Shown: one piece after another, positions 12,321-24,239 of the stretch
Layout: each line of letters starts with the position of its first letter
Position numbering within the stretch: position 1 is the stretch's first letter
Assembly (NCBI GenBank): GCA_021464245.1
Contig: JADCRB010000016.1
Span: forward strand, 5,139,250-5,203,249
From: Carallia brachiata
Lineage: Eukaryota; Streptophyta; Magnoliopsida; Malpighiales; Rhizophoraceae
Reading direction: 5' to 3'
DNA: 64,000 nucleotides
Made by a program: the position numbers and the translations under genes
Notes under the pieces: generated by a model
What the model was told of the DNA's origin: nothing
Databases searched by the model: none
Seen by the model: only the letters and a program-made list of their open reading frames with translations

Positions 12321-14094
12321 AAGAAATCTTAGATAATATGGAAACCTTGAGTTACTTTTCTTATTAAATATATGGTAAGTTTGACTTTTAGTTTCATTTC
12401 AGCCGCATACATCATAATTGTTTATCAATGATTATTTAGTTATAAGATCATGAGTCTGAAAACCTCAATAATTTATATTTGATTATAGGATGGTTGATTA
12501 TAATTAAAAGAAATTTTTTAATAATTAAAACAAACCATTCGAAAATAATATAATGAAAATTCATTTATTTCTACATGTTATATTTTAATTTATTGCTTGT
12601 CGAGAACATATATAGATCAAGATGTGATATCCTAAGTGTCCACAAGCACAATCCTCCCCCCCCACCCCCTCTATTTTTCTTTTCTTTTTTTTTTCCTTCT
12701 CTTTGTTTTGTGGGCTTCTGCCTCTGTTGACACAGCGATATCAGAGATTGTATATTAAAAAAAAAAGAATAAAAGGTAGAAGAAAATAAAGTAAGCTAAA
12801 ATATCACTAATTTTTATATTTTTTTTTATTATTATTTATTATTTCTTGATTGAGTTATTGGCAAGTGTTTATGCAAGTCTTGCCCCGCCACCGCGGGCTG
12901 CCTCCCTTTCCTTTTCTAGTATTGTTGATTGCTCTTAAATTATTTCAGGCGTTATTATTCTTATTGTCCATCTTTTTGTTGATTGAGACCAATTTTTCTG
13001 ACGCGGCAATGAATAAGTATCTTAATCACTATTAGTCGGCATTCGTTACTTTTTTTTTTTCCAATTTTCTAATGATCTTTTAGCCGATAGTACCTTTATT
13101 TTATATCTACCTGCTACCATTTTGTATTTTTTTTAAAGGTTATTAGCCTTCCATTTAGACTCCAGAAAACAAAAAATAAAAATAAATAAATAATAAAAAG
13201 CCCAATGGAAATTAAAATAGTTACAAACTAGGGTTTTGCGGTCCTTAGTTTTGTTTGGCTATCTGTTTGGCCTACTCCTCCAGTTTTACCTCCACCTCCA
13301 GTTCCAAAACTACAAGGTCAAAGGGACGCCGAGTAGATAAGAGACACTCCAATCTTTGTGGCAAGCTAGCCCTAAGACGTTATCGAATTTTAATTTAGTT
13401 TAAGAAGAGAATGAAGGAAGAAGAAGCATAGAGAAAGGGCTGCAGCAGCCAGCTACCAGATCAAGCAGTAGCTGATGTGAACATCGAGTTTATTTATTAC
13501 CTGTTCATTTATATTGCACTTGGATGTAATGGAGGAGATTTATATGTGAATGGTTAGCAAGCTAATATGTAATATATGTATATATGGAGAAATCAATAGA
13601 TTGTGAACATTGGCAGTATAAAAATATATTATTATATGATTATGATTTGATAGAAGTGTTTATTCGTGTCCATTCTATCCCCCTATATTTGGAGTTTTGC
13701 ACATTATCTATGTATATATAAACACAAGTAGAGCTTGACTTTGTATATATATATATACATACATGTTGTTACTTTAGTCTACTTAAGTCTTTTTCTTATA
13801 TTGTGTATACTATAACTGCTCACTTAATTGTTATACTCGTCTTAGATTTTTTTAATACTTGCTAAATAACTTATAATTTACGTAACCATTCTTTGACTTT
13901 CTTAGATTCTTAACAGAACTATGGGTTGTTGGATTGCAATTTATTTTGATCATATCTATTGATAGCACTTTGCTAGACTTTCTGTATTTGTAATTAAGTC
14001 ACATAAAGTTTTTGTACTACCTGTTATCATGCTTAGATATTAAGTGAAGGCTTGGAGCCTTGATGATTTGGCTTTATAATTATATGTTTAAATT
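12321..14094. other. AT-rich region without a supportable gene
   Basis: Contains a C-rich run (about 12654-12670) and T-rich tracts. A short GC-richer stretch (13230-13500) might be part of an untranslated exon, but nothing proves it. A hydrophobic 61-codon frame at 12850-13035 starts with TTG and has no known motif. Confidence 0.45.
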
Positions 14095-14265
14095 TTATTT
14101 ATATTGTTATTTCTTGTCAATATTTTTTTAAAAAAAATTTCTTATTTTTGTGTAATTATATTGTATTTTTTTTCTGTGTTTGTATAATCAAAATGGTTAT
14201 AATTAACATGCCCAAATTGACTAAGCTCACCAATTCAAACACAACCAATTATGTTAGTTTAACTT
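14095..14265 (+). repeat. Dispersed fragment of the array's inverted block
   Basis: Closely matches 19840-19985. Shared landmarks are GTTTGTATAATCAAAATGGTTA, then CACCAATTCAAACACAACCA/GACCAATTCAAACACAACCA, then AATTATGTTxGTTTAACTTA. It is a detached piece of the same repeat family. Confidence 0.6.
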
Positions 14266-14275
14266 AAAAAAAAAA

Positions 14276-14800
14276 AAATTGAAGGGTGCTTTTATTGAAA
14301 ACAAGAAAGAGTACACCCATAGGTCCATAAGGCCAAAACATCAGCCTGAAACCAAAGCCATGAACAGAACGAAAAAAGGCCAACATCGAAGCCTAGCCAT
14401 GGATAAGTGCAAGATGGTGAATTAAAAAGCTAGAAAGCAGACTTCCAAAAAACTAAATAGATTGGCCACTAGGCCAGAGTTGAGAGTAAGAACAAGTAAA
14501 TGCACCAACAATATGCAGCCAAATTTCAAGGACCATAGAAATGGGAATGAAACAGAGATACCTAACAAAGCTCACAAAACAAGTCCACACCACCAATCAA
14601 GCATGGAAATTTGAGGCAAAGTAGAAGCTGAAGGGGACAAATTTGCATAAACATTTAAGCTAGAACAAGAAACCTAGTAGGGGAAAAAATTAGCAACACT
14701 TCACAACCCACCATCGTCCCACCAATTAAATTGAGGAAGCCAAAATTGAAGCGAAGGCAAAATCATAGAATGCATTGCATAAAATGAAATTTATAAACAT
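14276..14800 (-). mobile_element. Possible 5'-truncated LINE 3' end
   Basis: Read on the minus strand, the segment ends in GGACCTATGGGTGTACTC, an AATAAA signal and CACCC, just before an A/T homopolymer at 14266-14277. This is the style of plant L1 3' ends, where 5'-truncated copies are common. No RT motif is present and the left edge is not defined, so this is a weak call. Confidence 0.25.
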
Positions 14801-14889
14801 TCCCAAATGATAACCATAAAAAAACATTAAAAATATAAGCCTTGATATGGAACTCTGTGGGGTCTATTATGTCTCAAGATAGCCTCCTT

Positions 14890-15065
14890 AAGATGTCCTA
14901 TCTAGCCTATACATCATCATAAGCCTCATGTAAAGATCTGCAACTTGCGACTAGAGTAAAGCTTCCTCCATTCGGCTTAAAATTTTACTCGAATGTTGTG
15001 ATAATTCTTGAGATTGTCCAAATACTTGCTGAGATTGTATACGAGCTTCCTCCAACTGCCTTGTT
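14890..15065 (-). pseudogene. Coiled-coil gene remnant
   Basis: The minus strand encodes a Q/E-rich heptad-like stretch: RQLEEARIQSQQVFGQ, then SQELSQHSSKILSRMEEALL, then an in-frame stop, then SQVADLYMRLMM. Such a glutamine-rich C-terminal coiled coil is seen in plant transposase-type proteins (Ptta/En-Spm annotations), but I cannot confirm the family. The minus-strand exon-like pieces at 16788-16925 and 17166-17283 may belong to the same broken gene. Confidence 0.4.
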
Positions 15066-16787
15066 TTAGAAATGTGGTTGGCTTTGGACTCAACCCAAAG
15101 CCAATCTAATAGTCCACTGTGGCAAACCTAATGTTCCAAAAGTAGAAAGCTATGTTAATAATTTAGAAAATGTAAAGAATCTGATGACAAAGATTAATGC
15201 ACAGTCAGGGAACCCAAAAGAAAAAGTTCATTGTATAGATAACATTGAATGAAAATGTTGCAGAATTTTGCAAAAATACAAAATCAGAAGCTGGAAATAC
15301 CAAAGCATAATCTCAGAACCTTAGAATTTCAATTGAATACTTCAAATACTAAAATTTACTTGTTATACACATCAGAAACTAGCTTAACTTGTACAGTTAA
15401 CATTAACTTGTATCGCTTATAAAAAAAAAAAAAGATTATCTGCATCAAAAATCTGTGCTCAACTTTCATTATTAACATCATCACCATCATCGTCACCCTA
15501 TAAAAAGAACAATTAAGTAAGTATGAGTTCCATCAATTAAAGATAGAACTAACTAATAAGAAACTGCATTTAAGGACATACCTGGACGCGTGGACTATGA
15601 ATCTATGACCACCTGTTGAAGATGGATGATTACTTGGTTGTTTTGAACCTGCGAGTTTTATGAGTTCCAATATTCAAGAGTAGAGCATGAAATTGCTCCA
15701 CAGGTATGTTTTTCGGACGATGCTTCACTCTGAATTTGTTTGTTGTATATTTGGTGAAGTGATCTCTGTTCAACCTACCCCTATACGCTCTTCAACTTGC
15801 TCCGATTGTGTTCATTTCTCCCTTCTTCAGGAACTAAATATGTATATATATTTTTGCATTAATTTTCTTCACTAATGCATCAGAAATACAAACTGTCATC
15901 TTGTGCTAAAAAATTTACTTCATATTACTACTTGGACAAACTCCCAATTCTTATTGTTAACTAACACCTTATGCCAGTGTAGGAAAATAATTCACAAATA
16001 TATTAACATAAATAATTAAATCAATTAAGAATTAGAATTGTAAAATTATAATCAATAAATTATATAAACAACATGGAATACAAAATAAATTATCTAATGT
16101 TGGAACAAATATAAATTGAGATGAAGGATATCATATCTGAAGCATGCAAAAGCACTGTCCTTAAAGATAGATTTGTGCCCCTGTAGACAAGTAGTCGCAA
16201 TGCATCGGGCTCTGGCGGTTATCCTTCCAAGATACGACAGATCTTCCCACTTGTGTGCACTTCATGAGTGAGGCAACAGAAACAACACATCTTTTGATTA
16301 ACCCAGTAATATGCCTCAGATTGTTGGTGGAAGCTCACTCTCAAGGAAGACAAGAAGAGCCATATTTATACTAGTTGAGTGTTAATAACACATAAAGTGT
16401 ATTAACATCAGAAATAAATCCCAACGGTCATAAACAGCTAATGTTATGATGACTAATAATGGACACATAACGGCTAATTCCTATTTAATAGAAATTAAGC
16501 CTTTGAAAATACACATTATTTCTTACAATTTAATGGCACACTATTAGGATTTCGAGCCAAAATACCAAGGAAATTGCTAAATTCACTCAAAGTATTCTCA
16601 TCAAGCCAATGGGCCAGTAGTAGCATTCAAAAATATTGGTTTATAGTCTTCTAAACTTCTTGTGCGTACCTCACTCTTGTAGGTCCTTGCCTTTTTTTCG
16701 TCACTAAAATGCTGTCAGCAAATTATTAGAATAGGTCCATATAACAAGAAAAATAAAACTGAATGTAGAACCTAACAAATTCATCCA

Positions 16788-16925
16788 CTAAATTACCTTC
16801 GTTGTTTTCTTGTTGTATTTACTGTTCCTCCCTTGGATTAGAAAAGGTTTGTCTCCCGGGCATAGAAATTTTTTGCCTTTGAATATGGTCTCCCTCTTTC
16901 CTACCATGCGGTAGACATTTTTTTT
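16788..16925 (-). pseudogene. Exon-like frame conserved with the tandem array
   Basis: The minus-strand frame reads MVGKRETIFKGKKFLCPG, then DKPFLIQGRNSKYNKKTTK, and ends at a possible splice donor (AAG then GTAATT). Matching but more broken sequence occurs on the plus strand at about 33173-33310 (copy 1) and 44750-44900 (copy 2), with GGGAAGAGGGAGACGCATTC in common. The frame is intact here and frameshifted in the other two, so this block keeps the older coding state. I do not recognise the family. Confidence 0.45.
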
Positions 16926-16934
16926 TCCTTCGAA

Positions 16935-17170
16935 CTAAAAGGAAATATCAAAACTAAATAAGTAATAAAGTAATATCTCTCCTAAAATAAGAAAATATGT
17001 CTAGCCTAATGAAATCTTTAAATAAAATAAAATATTATCATACATCCAAGATATTAATGAATTGCTCCATAGTATAAGAAGTTCTTATTTTTTCTTCATC
17101 AATTCCTTGATAAATAACTATATGCTAATAAATTCTTACTAAAAGTTGTTTTCTGGCAAAATTACCTATT
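16935..17170. repeat. Local direct repeat, copy 1
   Basis: Repeated at about 17575-17805. Landmarks are AAAACTAAATAAGTAATAAA, AAAATAAGAAAATAT, TCTAGCCTAATGAAATC, ATATGCTAATAAATT and TTTTCTGGCAAAATTAC. A third, partial copy (GCTAATAAATTCTTACTAAAA) is at 17459-17480. Confidence 0.7.
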
Positions 17171-17283
17171 CTATTTATTACACCATCAGTAGAACTATTC
17201 CCAAGAATTCTGCCAAACATTTTCTCCTAGAAATCTTCAGTTTCAGGCAAAATCACATTGTCAATTTTGCGCAGGGTTTCCAT
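17166..17283 (-). pseudogene. Exon-like frame of an unidentified gene
   Basis: The minus strand reads METLRKIDNVILPETEDF, one in-frame stop, then EKMFGRILGNSSTDGVINRI, and then a possible splice donor (GTAATTTT). Its composition and codon use look protein-coding against the AT-rich surroundings. It lies upstream, in minus-strand order, of the exon-like frames at 16788-16925 and 14890-15065. The three together suggest a decayed multi-exon gene or transposase whose family I cannot name. Confidence 0.35.
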
Positions 17284-17574
17284 TATCTACATCACCGCAA
17301 ATATATATAAGTTATAAGTTGGGACTAAATGGTATCCGCAATATCAGTGTTCTCCAAAGAAATTTTAAACGAAATGTGCAGGTTTAAAAGAAATTATTCT
17401 TGTGGATCTACTGAAGATGTTTTTTGGTAAATTTCTTGGCAAAATTACCTATTCTATATGCTAATAAATTCTTACTAAAATAAGTTTTTTGGCAAAATTA
17501 CCCATTCAAATTATTAGTTAGAATATTTTCTTATCCTCAACTGCAAGAAAATCAGACATAACTAAGGGATTAAA

Positions 17575-17805
17575 AATAAAATATTAAAACTAAATAAGTA
17601 ATAAAATAACATCTCCCTTAAAATAAGAAAATATATCTAGCCTAATGAAATCGGCTAATAAAATAAAATATTATCATACATATAAAATTTTAATAAATTC
17701 CTCCATAGTAGAAGAAATTCTTCCTCATTCTTCATCAATTCTTTGAAAAATAACCATATGCTAATAAATTGTCACTAAAAGATGTTTTCTGGCAAAATTA
17801 CTTTA
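17575..17805. repeat. Local direct repeat, copy 2
   Basis: Partner of 16935-17170, about 640 bp downstream. It has scattered substitutions and a few short indels. Confidence 0.7.
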
Positions 17806-18094
17806 TATTAATTACTTTTACTTTTACAGAACCTTGTTTGGGAATCTGAAACTCAAAGACTACTGACTGCAACATGTAGCTATATGTGAAATATAAAGAT
17901 AGCAAGTCCCAAAATATTGTATATCACGCTGACCAACAAAGTGTAAATGATTTTTTTTTTCATTTAAAATTGTCTCTTATGTGATGTACCAAGTTATATT
18001 GGAAGGAGCCTTACTTGTATAATCGGCCCACTGGTGCTTCCTCAATCAGGTGGCCAATGAATTCCTTGTGTTTTTTTTCTAAGAATTAATTTAC

Positions 18095-18420
18095 TTAGAA
18101 TATCATCAAGATTTCAAAATTTATCCAAAACGAGACAATTCTCTCCATTTTTGCAAACCATCCACTTTGATTTTCAGAACATAAGTTTTGATCTAAGATA
18201 AACTCATTTCTTCCTCTTAAAATCTCATAGATAACAGGATAATAAGGCGAAAAATCGAAAGGGTACCTATGATGGGAAAACACGACACATCACCATCGAT
18301 ATTCAAAAAGGAAGGCAAAGATTTTTCGATAATATGAGCTATGGATTTAGGTGGCAGCCGTCGAGAGCGAGCAGCCGAGAAGCCTGACCTATGAAGATAA
18401 GTGGAAATATGATGTTAAAT
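18095..18420 (-). repeat. Recurrent conserved module, inverted copy
   Basis: One of six copies in the window of a module with two marks. One is a GCTGCCACCTAAAT-like segment. The other is a short frame whose peptide here contains FSPYYPVIYEILRGRNEFI followed by LDQN. The other copies are at 24240-24640, 31510-31820, 37390-37740, 43110-43420 and 60220-60610, all on the plus strand. I do not recognise the peptide. Confidence 0.6.
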
Positions 18421-18421
18421 A

Positions 18422-18710
18422 TGTGGTAGCTTAGTGGTTACTTAATGTGTTTTCTCTTGCTACGACTTAAGTTCGAGTTTCAGCCTTGAAAAATTTGTCC
18501 GTTCCAATTCCTTGGCATTATATTAGAGCACAGTTGCCGATTCAAAACTCGTTAACATTATGGTCGAACGTGGAGAAGGTCCGTTGGCCCAACAGTGCTC
18601 AAGTGGTGGGTTTACTCCTCGGGAGTAGTTGAACGAGACTCAAATAAACGAGAGTTACTTTGGTTTCGGTTCACAGATATGTTGACTGTCATTTTCGTGA
18701 TAGATTTTTT
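18422..18710 (+). mobile_element. Possible SINE with pol III A and B boxes
   Basis: An A-box-like TAGCTTAGTGG (18427-18437) and a B-box-like GTTCGAGTTTC (18471-18481) are spaced as in a tRNA head, with a T-rich end near 18706. The sequence interrupts the inverted block between segments that match 31500 and 31480, so it is an insertion absent from the paralogous copies. Target duplications are not clear. Confidence 0.5.
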
Positions 18711-21239
18711 TGTTGGTCAAAAAAGAAAAGTAGGTTTTCTATATAATAATTTCTTTTAAATATAAAATCCATTATTTAAAAATGATTTTTTTTGGTCAAC
18801 TAGAGGCCTAAGCCATTAAAATCAAATAAGCATTACAAGTTAACAAAGCGGGCCCAATGAACCCCTACAAGATCCTGTTGGATCAACTGCAGCACTCTAG
18901 AGGGAGGATTAAAAATAAATTATAAACAATGTTTTCGGGGCTCGAACATAGCTTTTTTCTTTATTAGGCCCATACATATTAGGTCCGTGGATAGACTTCA
19001 TTGTCCAAATAATTTGTCTCTGATGATGGCTAGCCAATGGGTCTGTATCCTCTTTTTACAACTAAGAAAAAGAGAAGATTACATTGTCCAAGTAGTGGAT
19101 TTTTTTTTATTTAAAAATGTCGAAATAAAAAGTTCTAAAATATTGTTACATGCACCGAAAAATGTTCCCCAAAAAAATGAAAAAAAAAATCGAACGTATA
19201 GTTCTTTTTTAATTAGTAAATTTGTTAAAAGTCATATAAACAACTTTTTTTTTTTGCATAGATAATAATAAATAGTTTATTAAAAGAGAAGCTCATGCAA
19301 TCAAACAAATATCTTTTATTTTGTTAATTATATTGGATATTTTGATTTATAATTTATTAAAATGTCATGTTATATGTTTGTTAAAAATATTCATTGAATG
19401 ACCACAAAAAAATATTCTTTTAAAACTAAAAATAATAAACGTTATATCTAGGAAAAATGCTAAATTTTTTACAATATTTAATATTGCACATATACATAAG
19501 TCGTGTTCAAATTGTATTTATTGCTTAATTTTCTAGGACTTAAATCTTTCTACATGTTTGCATCTTGTTGATATTCTTTTATGTTTGTTTATGCATTATA
19601 ACTTACGTGAGTTTTCATCAAACCTCTCAAATCTCTTAACCTAGTTAAAACCTACTTGATTTAAATAAAACCAATTAGTAATGATTTGAAAAAATCGCAG
19701 CTTGCTTTAAATTCAACACCAAACTGAACCAAATTACTACTAATATTTATCTGTCTTGTTGTTTTAGAGTTAAAGTGATTGATATTTACCAATGTTGAAC
19801 CATCCTGATTTAATAATATATATTGTCATTTTCTGTCAATTTTTCTTTTCAACTTTCTTATTTTTGTATAATTATATGGTAATTTTTCTATGTGTTTGTA
19901 TAATCAAAATGGTTAGAATTAAAATGCTCAAATCCAATAAGCTGACCAATTCAAACACAACCAATTATGTTGGTTTAACTTAGTTTTATTTTGTTCACAA
20001 AAACAAAAACTTATTTTTATTTTCTTATTAGTTTATTACAATTTTAAAATTAGTCAAATTGTCACAAATGATTCGACTTGAATATGCATGACTGACTGAT
20101 CCAAACGAACATCTTACGCTCCTATAGTTGAAATCAATGGAGGGATAGAAAGGCAAGTTAAAACAAGGGAAAATATTGATTGAGTAATAATATTCATCTT
20201 GACTAAATATGATGAATAGATGTCCAGAATATATTTACAAGGAATAGGGAAAGAAAAGAAATTAAAAAAGAATGAGAAAAAATTATTAAATACAATTTTT
20301 CTTATTTTAATATTATTTTCTTTCATTTTTAATATATTTGGTATAATTTATGATATCAATTCTGAATGAATAACATTATTCATGTTAATTTATCAATTCT
20401 TTGAGTTATTTAATTAAGAGAAAAGAATGTAGCATACACACTTAATATTATATCCATTGCCTCCGTTTAGTAGAGGCAAAAATGGTAGCCAAAAGAAATG
20501 TCTTTTTTTTTTTTTTATATAATGTAAGGGAATTTTTTTTTCAACCTTTTCTTTTTATTATATTCATCAAACATATTTACATCCAAACATTTTGAACACA
20601 AAAATTAATCACTATCTTTAGTTCCAATTCCCCATCCTGCACAAGTATTACACAATTTTTATTTAATTTTTTTCCTTCTTTTTGCAACTGAAAATTCTGT
20701 TTAGGCACAAAGTACACCTCTCACTATCAGCACAAGTCACAATTGGGAACTTGCTTGGGAAGCTTGGTTATTGTATATTATCCCATTAGTTTCACAAATT
20801 CTTGTTTTTTTTTGGTAAAAAATTGGGATATCAAATATGACATCTCATAGTCCTACTAAAGAGAATTATGGCTATGTGCAGTGACGATTCAAAACCACAT
20901 TTTCACCATGCAGTGTCACAAAATGGGGCTACTTGCATTTGCAGTGGCTGATGAATAATATAGGTTGTTATTCAAAAAAATCATCCCATTAGTTTTATGC
21001 TAGAACCGACATTCATGCTTAGTGAGCTAATTGAAATAGGTCCTATGTTCATTTTTCTCTAGCTTCTGCATTGGTCGTTTAAGGCTATTCTATAACTTTT
21101 TTTTTTAAGTTTTGTAAATCTTTCTCTTAACAAACTGGACTTGTTTCATGTTCTGTGTTGACATTCTGGTAAAAAATTAACGCAACCTAGAAATTTCCCT
21201 TTTTTTGATCTCTCGTAACAATGAAGGAATGTTTGTTCA

Positions 21240-21693
21240 ATTGGTAAAAATAACATTATAAGAATATGTATTGGAGAATTCTACTGATATAAACTGAAAC
21301 CATTTATGATGTTTCCATCTGCAACAACTCAAACTGACGTCGTAAGGTTTGGAGTTTCATCTTTTTAACTTTATCTGCACCTTGAAAAGACATCGTCAAA
21401 ATATCTCATGCTTATTTTGACGTAGTTGCGCCTGCAATCTTATCAAAATTATCATCATTCACCGTTTGATGAATAAAATACAGCGCCTTCTTATCTTTCT
21501 TCTGCTTGTCACGTTGAACAGTCCATTGTGCTTCTGTTGCATCTGGAGCAAGTTCTTCAACTTCGTTCTCTACTACACTGAGCAACTCGTTGTAGTCAAA
21601 TAAGACTTTCATCTGCACACACCATCGGTTGTAATTTTTTCCATCTAAAATGGGAACTGAAACTGGAATCGAATCGTTCATATTAAAATTCAT
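21240..21693 (-). pseudogene. copia gag N-terminal part
   Basis: The first likely ATG is at 21693. The peptide has the copia gag opening: a VPILDGKNYNRWCVQMKVLF core, an acidic stretch, then KKDKKALYFIHQ. Gag polyproteins of this kind form the particle that packages the element RNA. After the stop at about 21412 the homology continues through KVKKMKLQTLRRQFELLQM to about 21240 with further stops, so the frame is dead. The gene is cut off before any zinc knuckle. Confidence 0.65.
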
Positions 21694-22467
21694 TGTAACT
21701 AATTTTTTATTTTTCAAATTTGACCCATTATTTTTTTAATTTTCTTGAATCTGCCGCTTATTTTTGTATTATTTTTCAAAAAATCTCTCTCAGGTTCAAG
21801 AGGAAGCAACCACTAATGATCCTTCAGTGGCAACAACGGATGCCTGACTGACTCCGGCCGGCAAGTGAGAGACCAGGGATGGTTCTTGAGTTGGACGGTG
21901 GTAGGGACGGCAGAAAACAGTGACTAGGCGGCAAAATCAATGGTGACAGAATCGGTGAAAGGTGACCTTGCAATTTTTCGGTGACAAACCGGAGCATCGG
22001 AGGCTAGGGAAGGAAGATCGGTGGCCGAGGAATCAGATTCTAATGGTTTCGAGGTGTGGTGATCAGAAAAGGCGAAAAACGGCGAGGGAACGATGGTTGG
22101 AACTTTCAGTATTCTTTCGATCCGCGGGTTTCCGGCAAGATTTTCGGTGTGTGGGTACTGGATTTGGGAAGATCGGCAGTCGGTGGTGTAGGGGACAGTG
22201 TCTGGAGACAAACGGTGACTATTGCAACGACGCGTGCAACAACGTGTGGTGGTCGGCGGAGGTTGTTCGGCGGAACTCTGACCAACTTCCGACGACGTGA
22301 TACTACTCTCCTTGTCTGCTGTTCAGATCAAATATCTCACACGATACTTGACGGCGGCAACTTTGCTAGCACTTAACTCGAACAAATCCAACAAAAATTC
22401 CGTGATCGACCCTTATTGTTGATCAATCGAATCTGAAACTCGGTGACGATGACTTCCCGATCAACAA

Positions 22468-22479
22468 GCTTTGATACTA
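22468..22479 (-). other. Primer-binding site of the copia fragment
   Basis: On the minus strand it reads TAGTATCAAAGC. This differs at two bases from the usual plant initiator-tRNA-Met site TGGTATCAGAGC, and lies one base inside the LTR. Confidence 0.6.
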
Positions 22480-22480
22480 C

Positions 22481-22690
22481 TGCTAAATTTAAATAATTTA
22501 ACACTACGACTTTATGAAACTGAATAATATCACACAACAATAATGAGAAGCACACCCATAGAATATAAATCACATGTCCTTATATACTAGTAAAACAAAA
22601 TCCTAATTCTACCCAAATAATTAAAACATATTAAATAACCAAGTTCTGCTCAAACAATAATTAAGAATTAAATCTGGATTAACTTTAACA
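22481..22690 (-). repeat. 5' LTR of the copia fragment
   Basis: A 210-bp segment with TG..CA ends (minus strand TGTTAAAGTTAATCC at the start, AATTTAGCA at the end), directly next to the primer-binding site. No second copy of this LTR is present in the window. Confidence 0.55.
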
Positions 22691-24239
22691 ATCCCATCTA
22701 AATATAAATCAGTTTTAGAAGTTTTCAACCATCCTTGATTAGTCTTTTTTGGTCAATCACTTTGGATTAGTTTTTAGTTTGCATTATACTTTTTCTTTTT
22801 GTTACAAAAGAGTCCAAAAGACTAAAAAATGTGAATGAAATTACTAAAATCCAAACTTAAAATCAATAGGTCTCAACAAAGTGTTCTCACTAATTGTGTT
22901 AGAAATTACAAACAGTTTGCACCATTCAAAAGAAGATACTCTTAAGCTCCAGTATTTGTACAAGTAAAGATTATCCATGATCTAATATCTATGGGATTAA
23001 CAAAGAGATAAACCCTATTCCAACACCCTTAAAGCCTGTGTATATTCACCCCTATTAAATTATTAAATACTATTTTTTCTTTTTATACCCACAAGATGCC
23101 TCATTTTTCCAATTTAAAACTTTGAGTGATTTTCTTTTTTTCAATTTAATCAATTCAATAAAACTTTTATTATCAAGGAAGAGATAATGAGATGAGGTAA
23201 AGATATAATAGAATATTTTTTATAAGATAAAATATTGAATTACATATTAATATATACTATATTAGTATAAAAACCTTTTTTATCATATTGAAAATTATTA
23301 ATATACTATATTATTTATTGTACATAACATAAATTTTAATTGTCTTTAAGGTAAATTTATAAATGTTTATCAAGAAAGAATTGCTTTGATTTGTTTCTAC
23401 TACATCTACATATTTAGTTTGTATTGGCATTAAAAATCAAAGGGAAAAATGGAGTGCAGTGTCATTAAATTAAAATTTTGAATCAAGGAAGAGATGAATA
23501 TAAGAAGCATACAAAAACATAACAAATTGAAATTAAATTCTTCTTTATTTGCCTCTCTAAGTGGAGAGAATAATATAAATTATTTTTTTATGGGGGAACA
23601 TGGAAATATATATATAGATGAGAAGAATTGTGGTGGAGTTGCAGAAAGAGATAGGAGGTGAATAATGTGGAGGATGGTATTGGTGCATGCCAATTTGTTT
23701 ATGGGATTGGCAGTGGATAAATTAAGTTAATAGAGAAAAAAAGGTATTGATGGTAGATAATTTATTTTATTAAATGGTAGTTTGACCGATTAAATAATTT
23801 TTAACAATAATTATGAAAATGAAAAGACAAATAACGTAACTTATCATGAAATTTGTATCAACTATTGCTATTATAGAAAGAGTTAATTAATGTATTTATT
23901 ATTGTTAAAGAAAAAGGATAAAAGTTAATCATAAACTTAATAATCGAAATGTTTCATTATATGGATTTCAGGATAGTTATCTTTATTAATAATATTTATG
24001 ACAATTAATTGCGACAATTATTTAGGAAAACAAAGTGTTTTACTATTAGAATAATTTTATATGACAATTAAGAGATTTCGTTTATGAAAATTATTTAAGG
24101 CAAACAAAATTTACTTGCAATTATTTTAGAAAAATAAATATGGAGAGAGCACAAATGTAAATTTTATTACTTTTATATTTCTTTATTTAAATTATTATTT
24201 GTAAATTAATTAATTTGTAGCATGATTTAAGCTTCCCCT

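Larger units (their letters stand above)
16680..21060 (-). repeat. Inverted copy of array half-unit b
   Basis: The reverse complement matches half-unit b of the tandem array. 18095-18420 matches 31510-31815. 20060-20160 matches 30095-30185 (shared CCCTCCATTGATTTCA). 20880-21040 matches 29170-29360. 16800-16925 matches 33173-33310. Identity is best across 18090-21060, where the two are collinear apart from small insertions. The part below 18090 is patchier and holds extra sequence. The same block also matches copy 2 (about 40690-43420). Confidence 0.7.
21230..22690 (-). mobile_element. 5' fragment of a Ty1/copia element
   Basis: In minus-strand order this holds a 5' LTR (22481-22690), a tRNA-Met-type primer-binding site (22468-22479), an untranslated leader and part of gag. 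Homology fades near 21230, and no protease, integrase, RT or second LTR follows, because the inverted repeat block begins there. The LTR's outer edge at 22690 directly abuts the first base of tandem copy 1. Confidence 0.65.

Noticed and set aside
13230..13500. Short GC-richer stretch considered as a microRNA or untranslated exon
   Set aside because: No convincing hairpin arm pairing or known mature sequence could be recognised by eye.
16098..16540. Possible solo LTR (TGTTGGAAC ... GGCACA) with a minus-strand TATAAATA near 16353
   Set aside because: The ends are TG..CA-like, but the 5-bp flanks do not match, and neither a primer-binding site nor a polypurine tract is adjacent. It may be a promoter-like region, but the boundaries are unsupported.
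21924..22376. Overlapping ORFs of 95-112 codons on both strands
   Set aside because: They lie in the GC-richer leader of the minus-strand copia fragment between primer-binding site and gag; no domain, and both strands are open simply because of composition.
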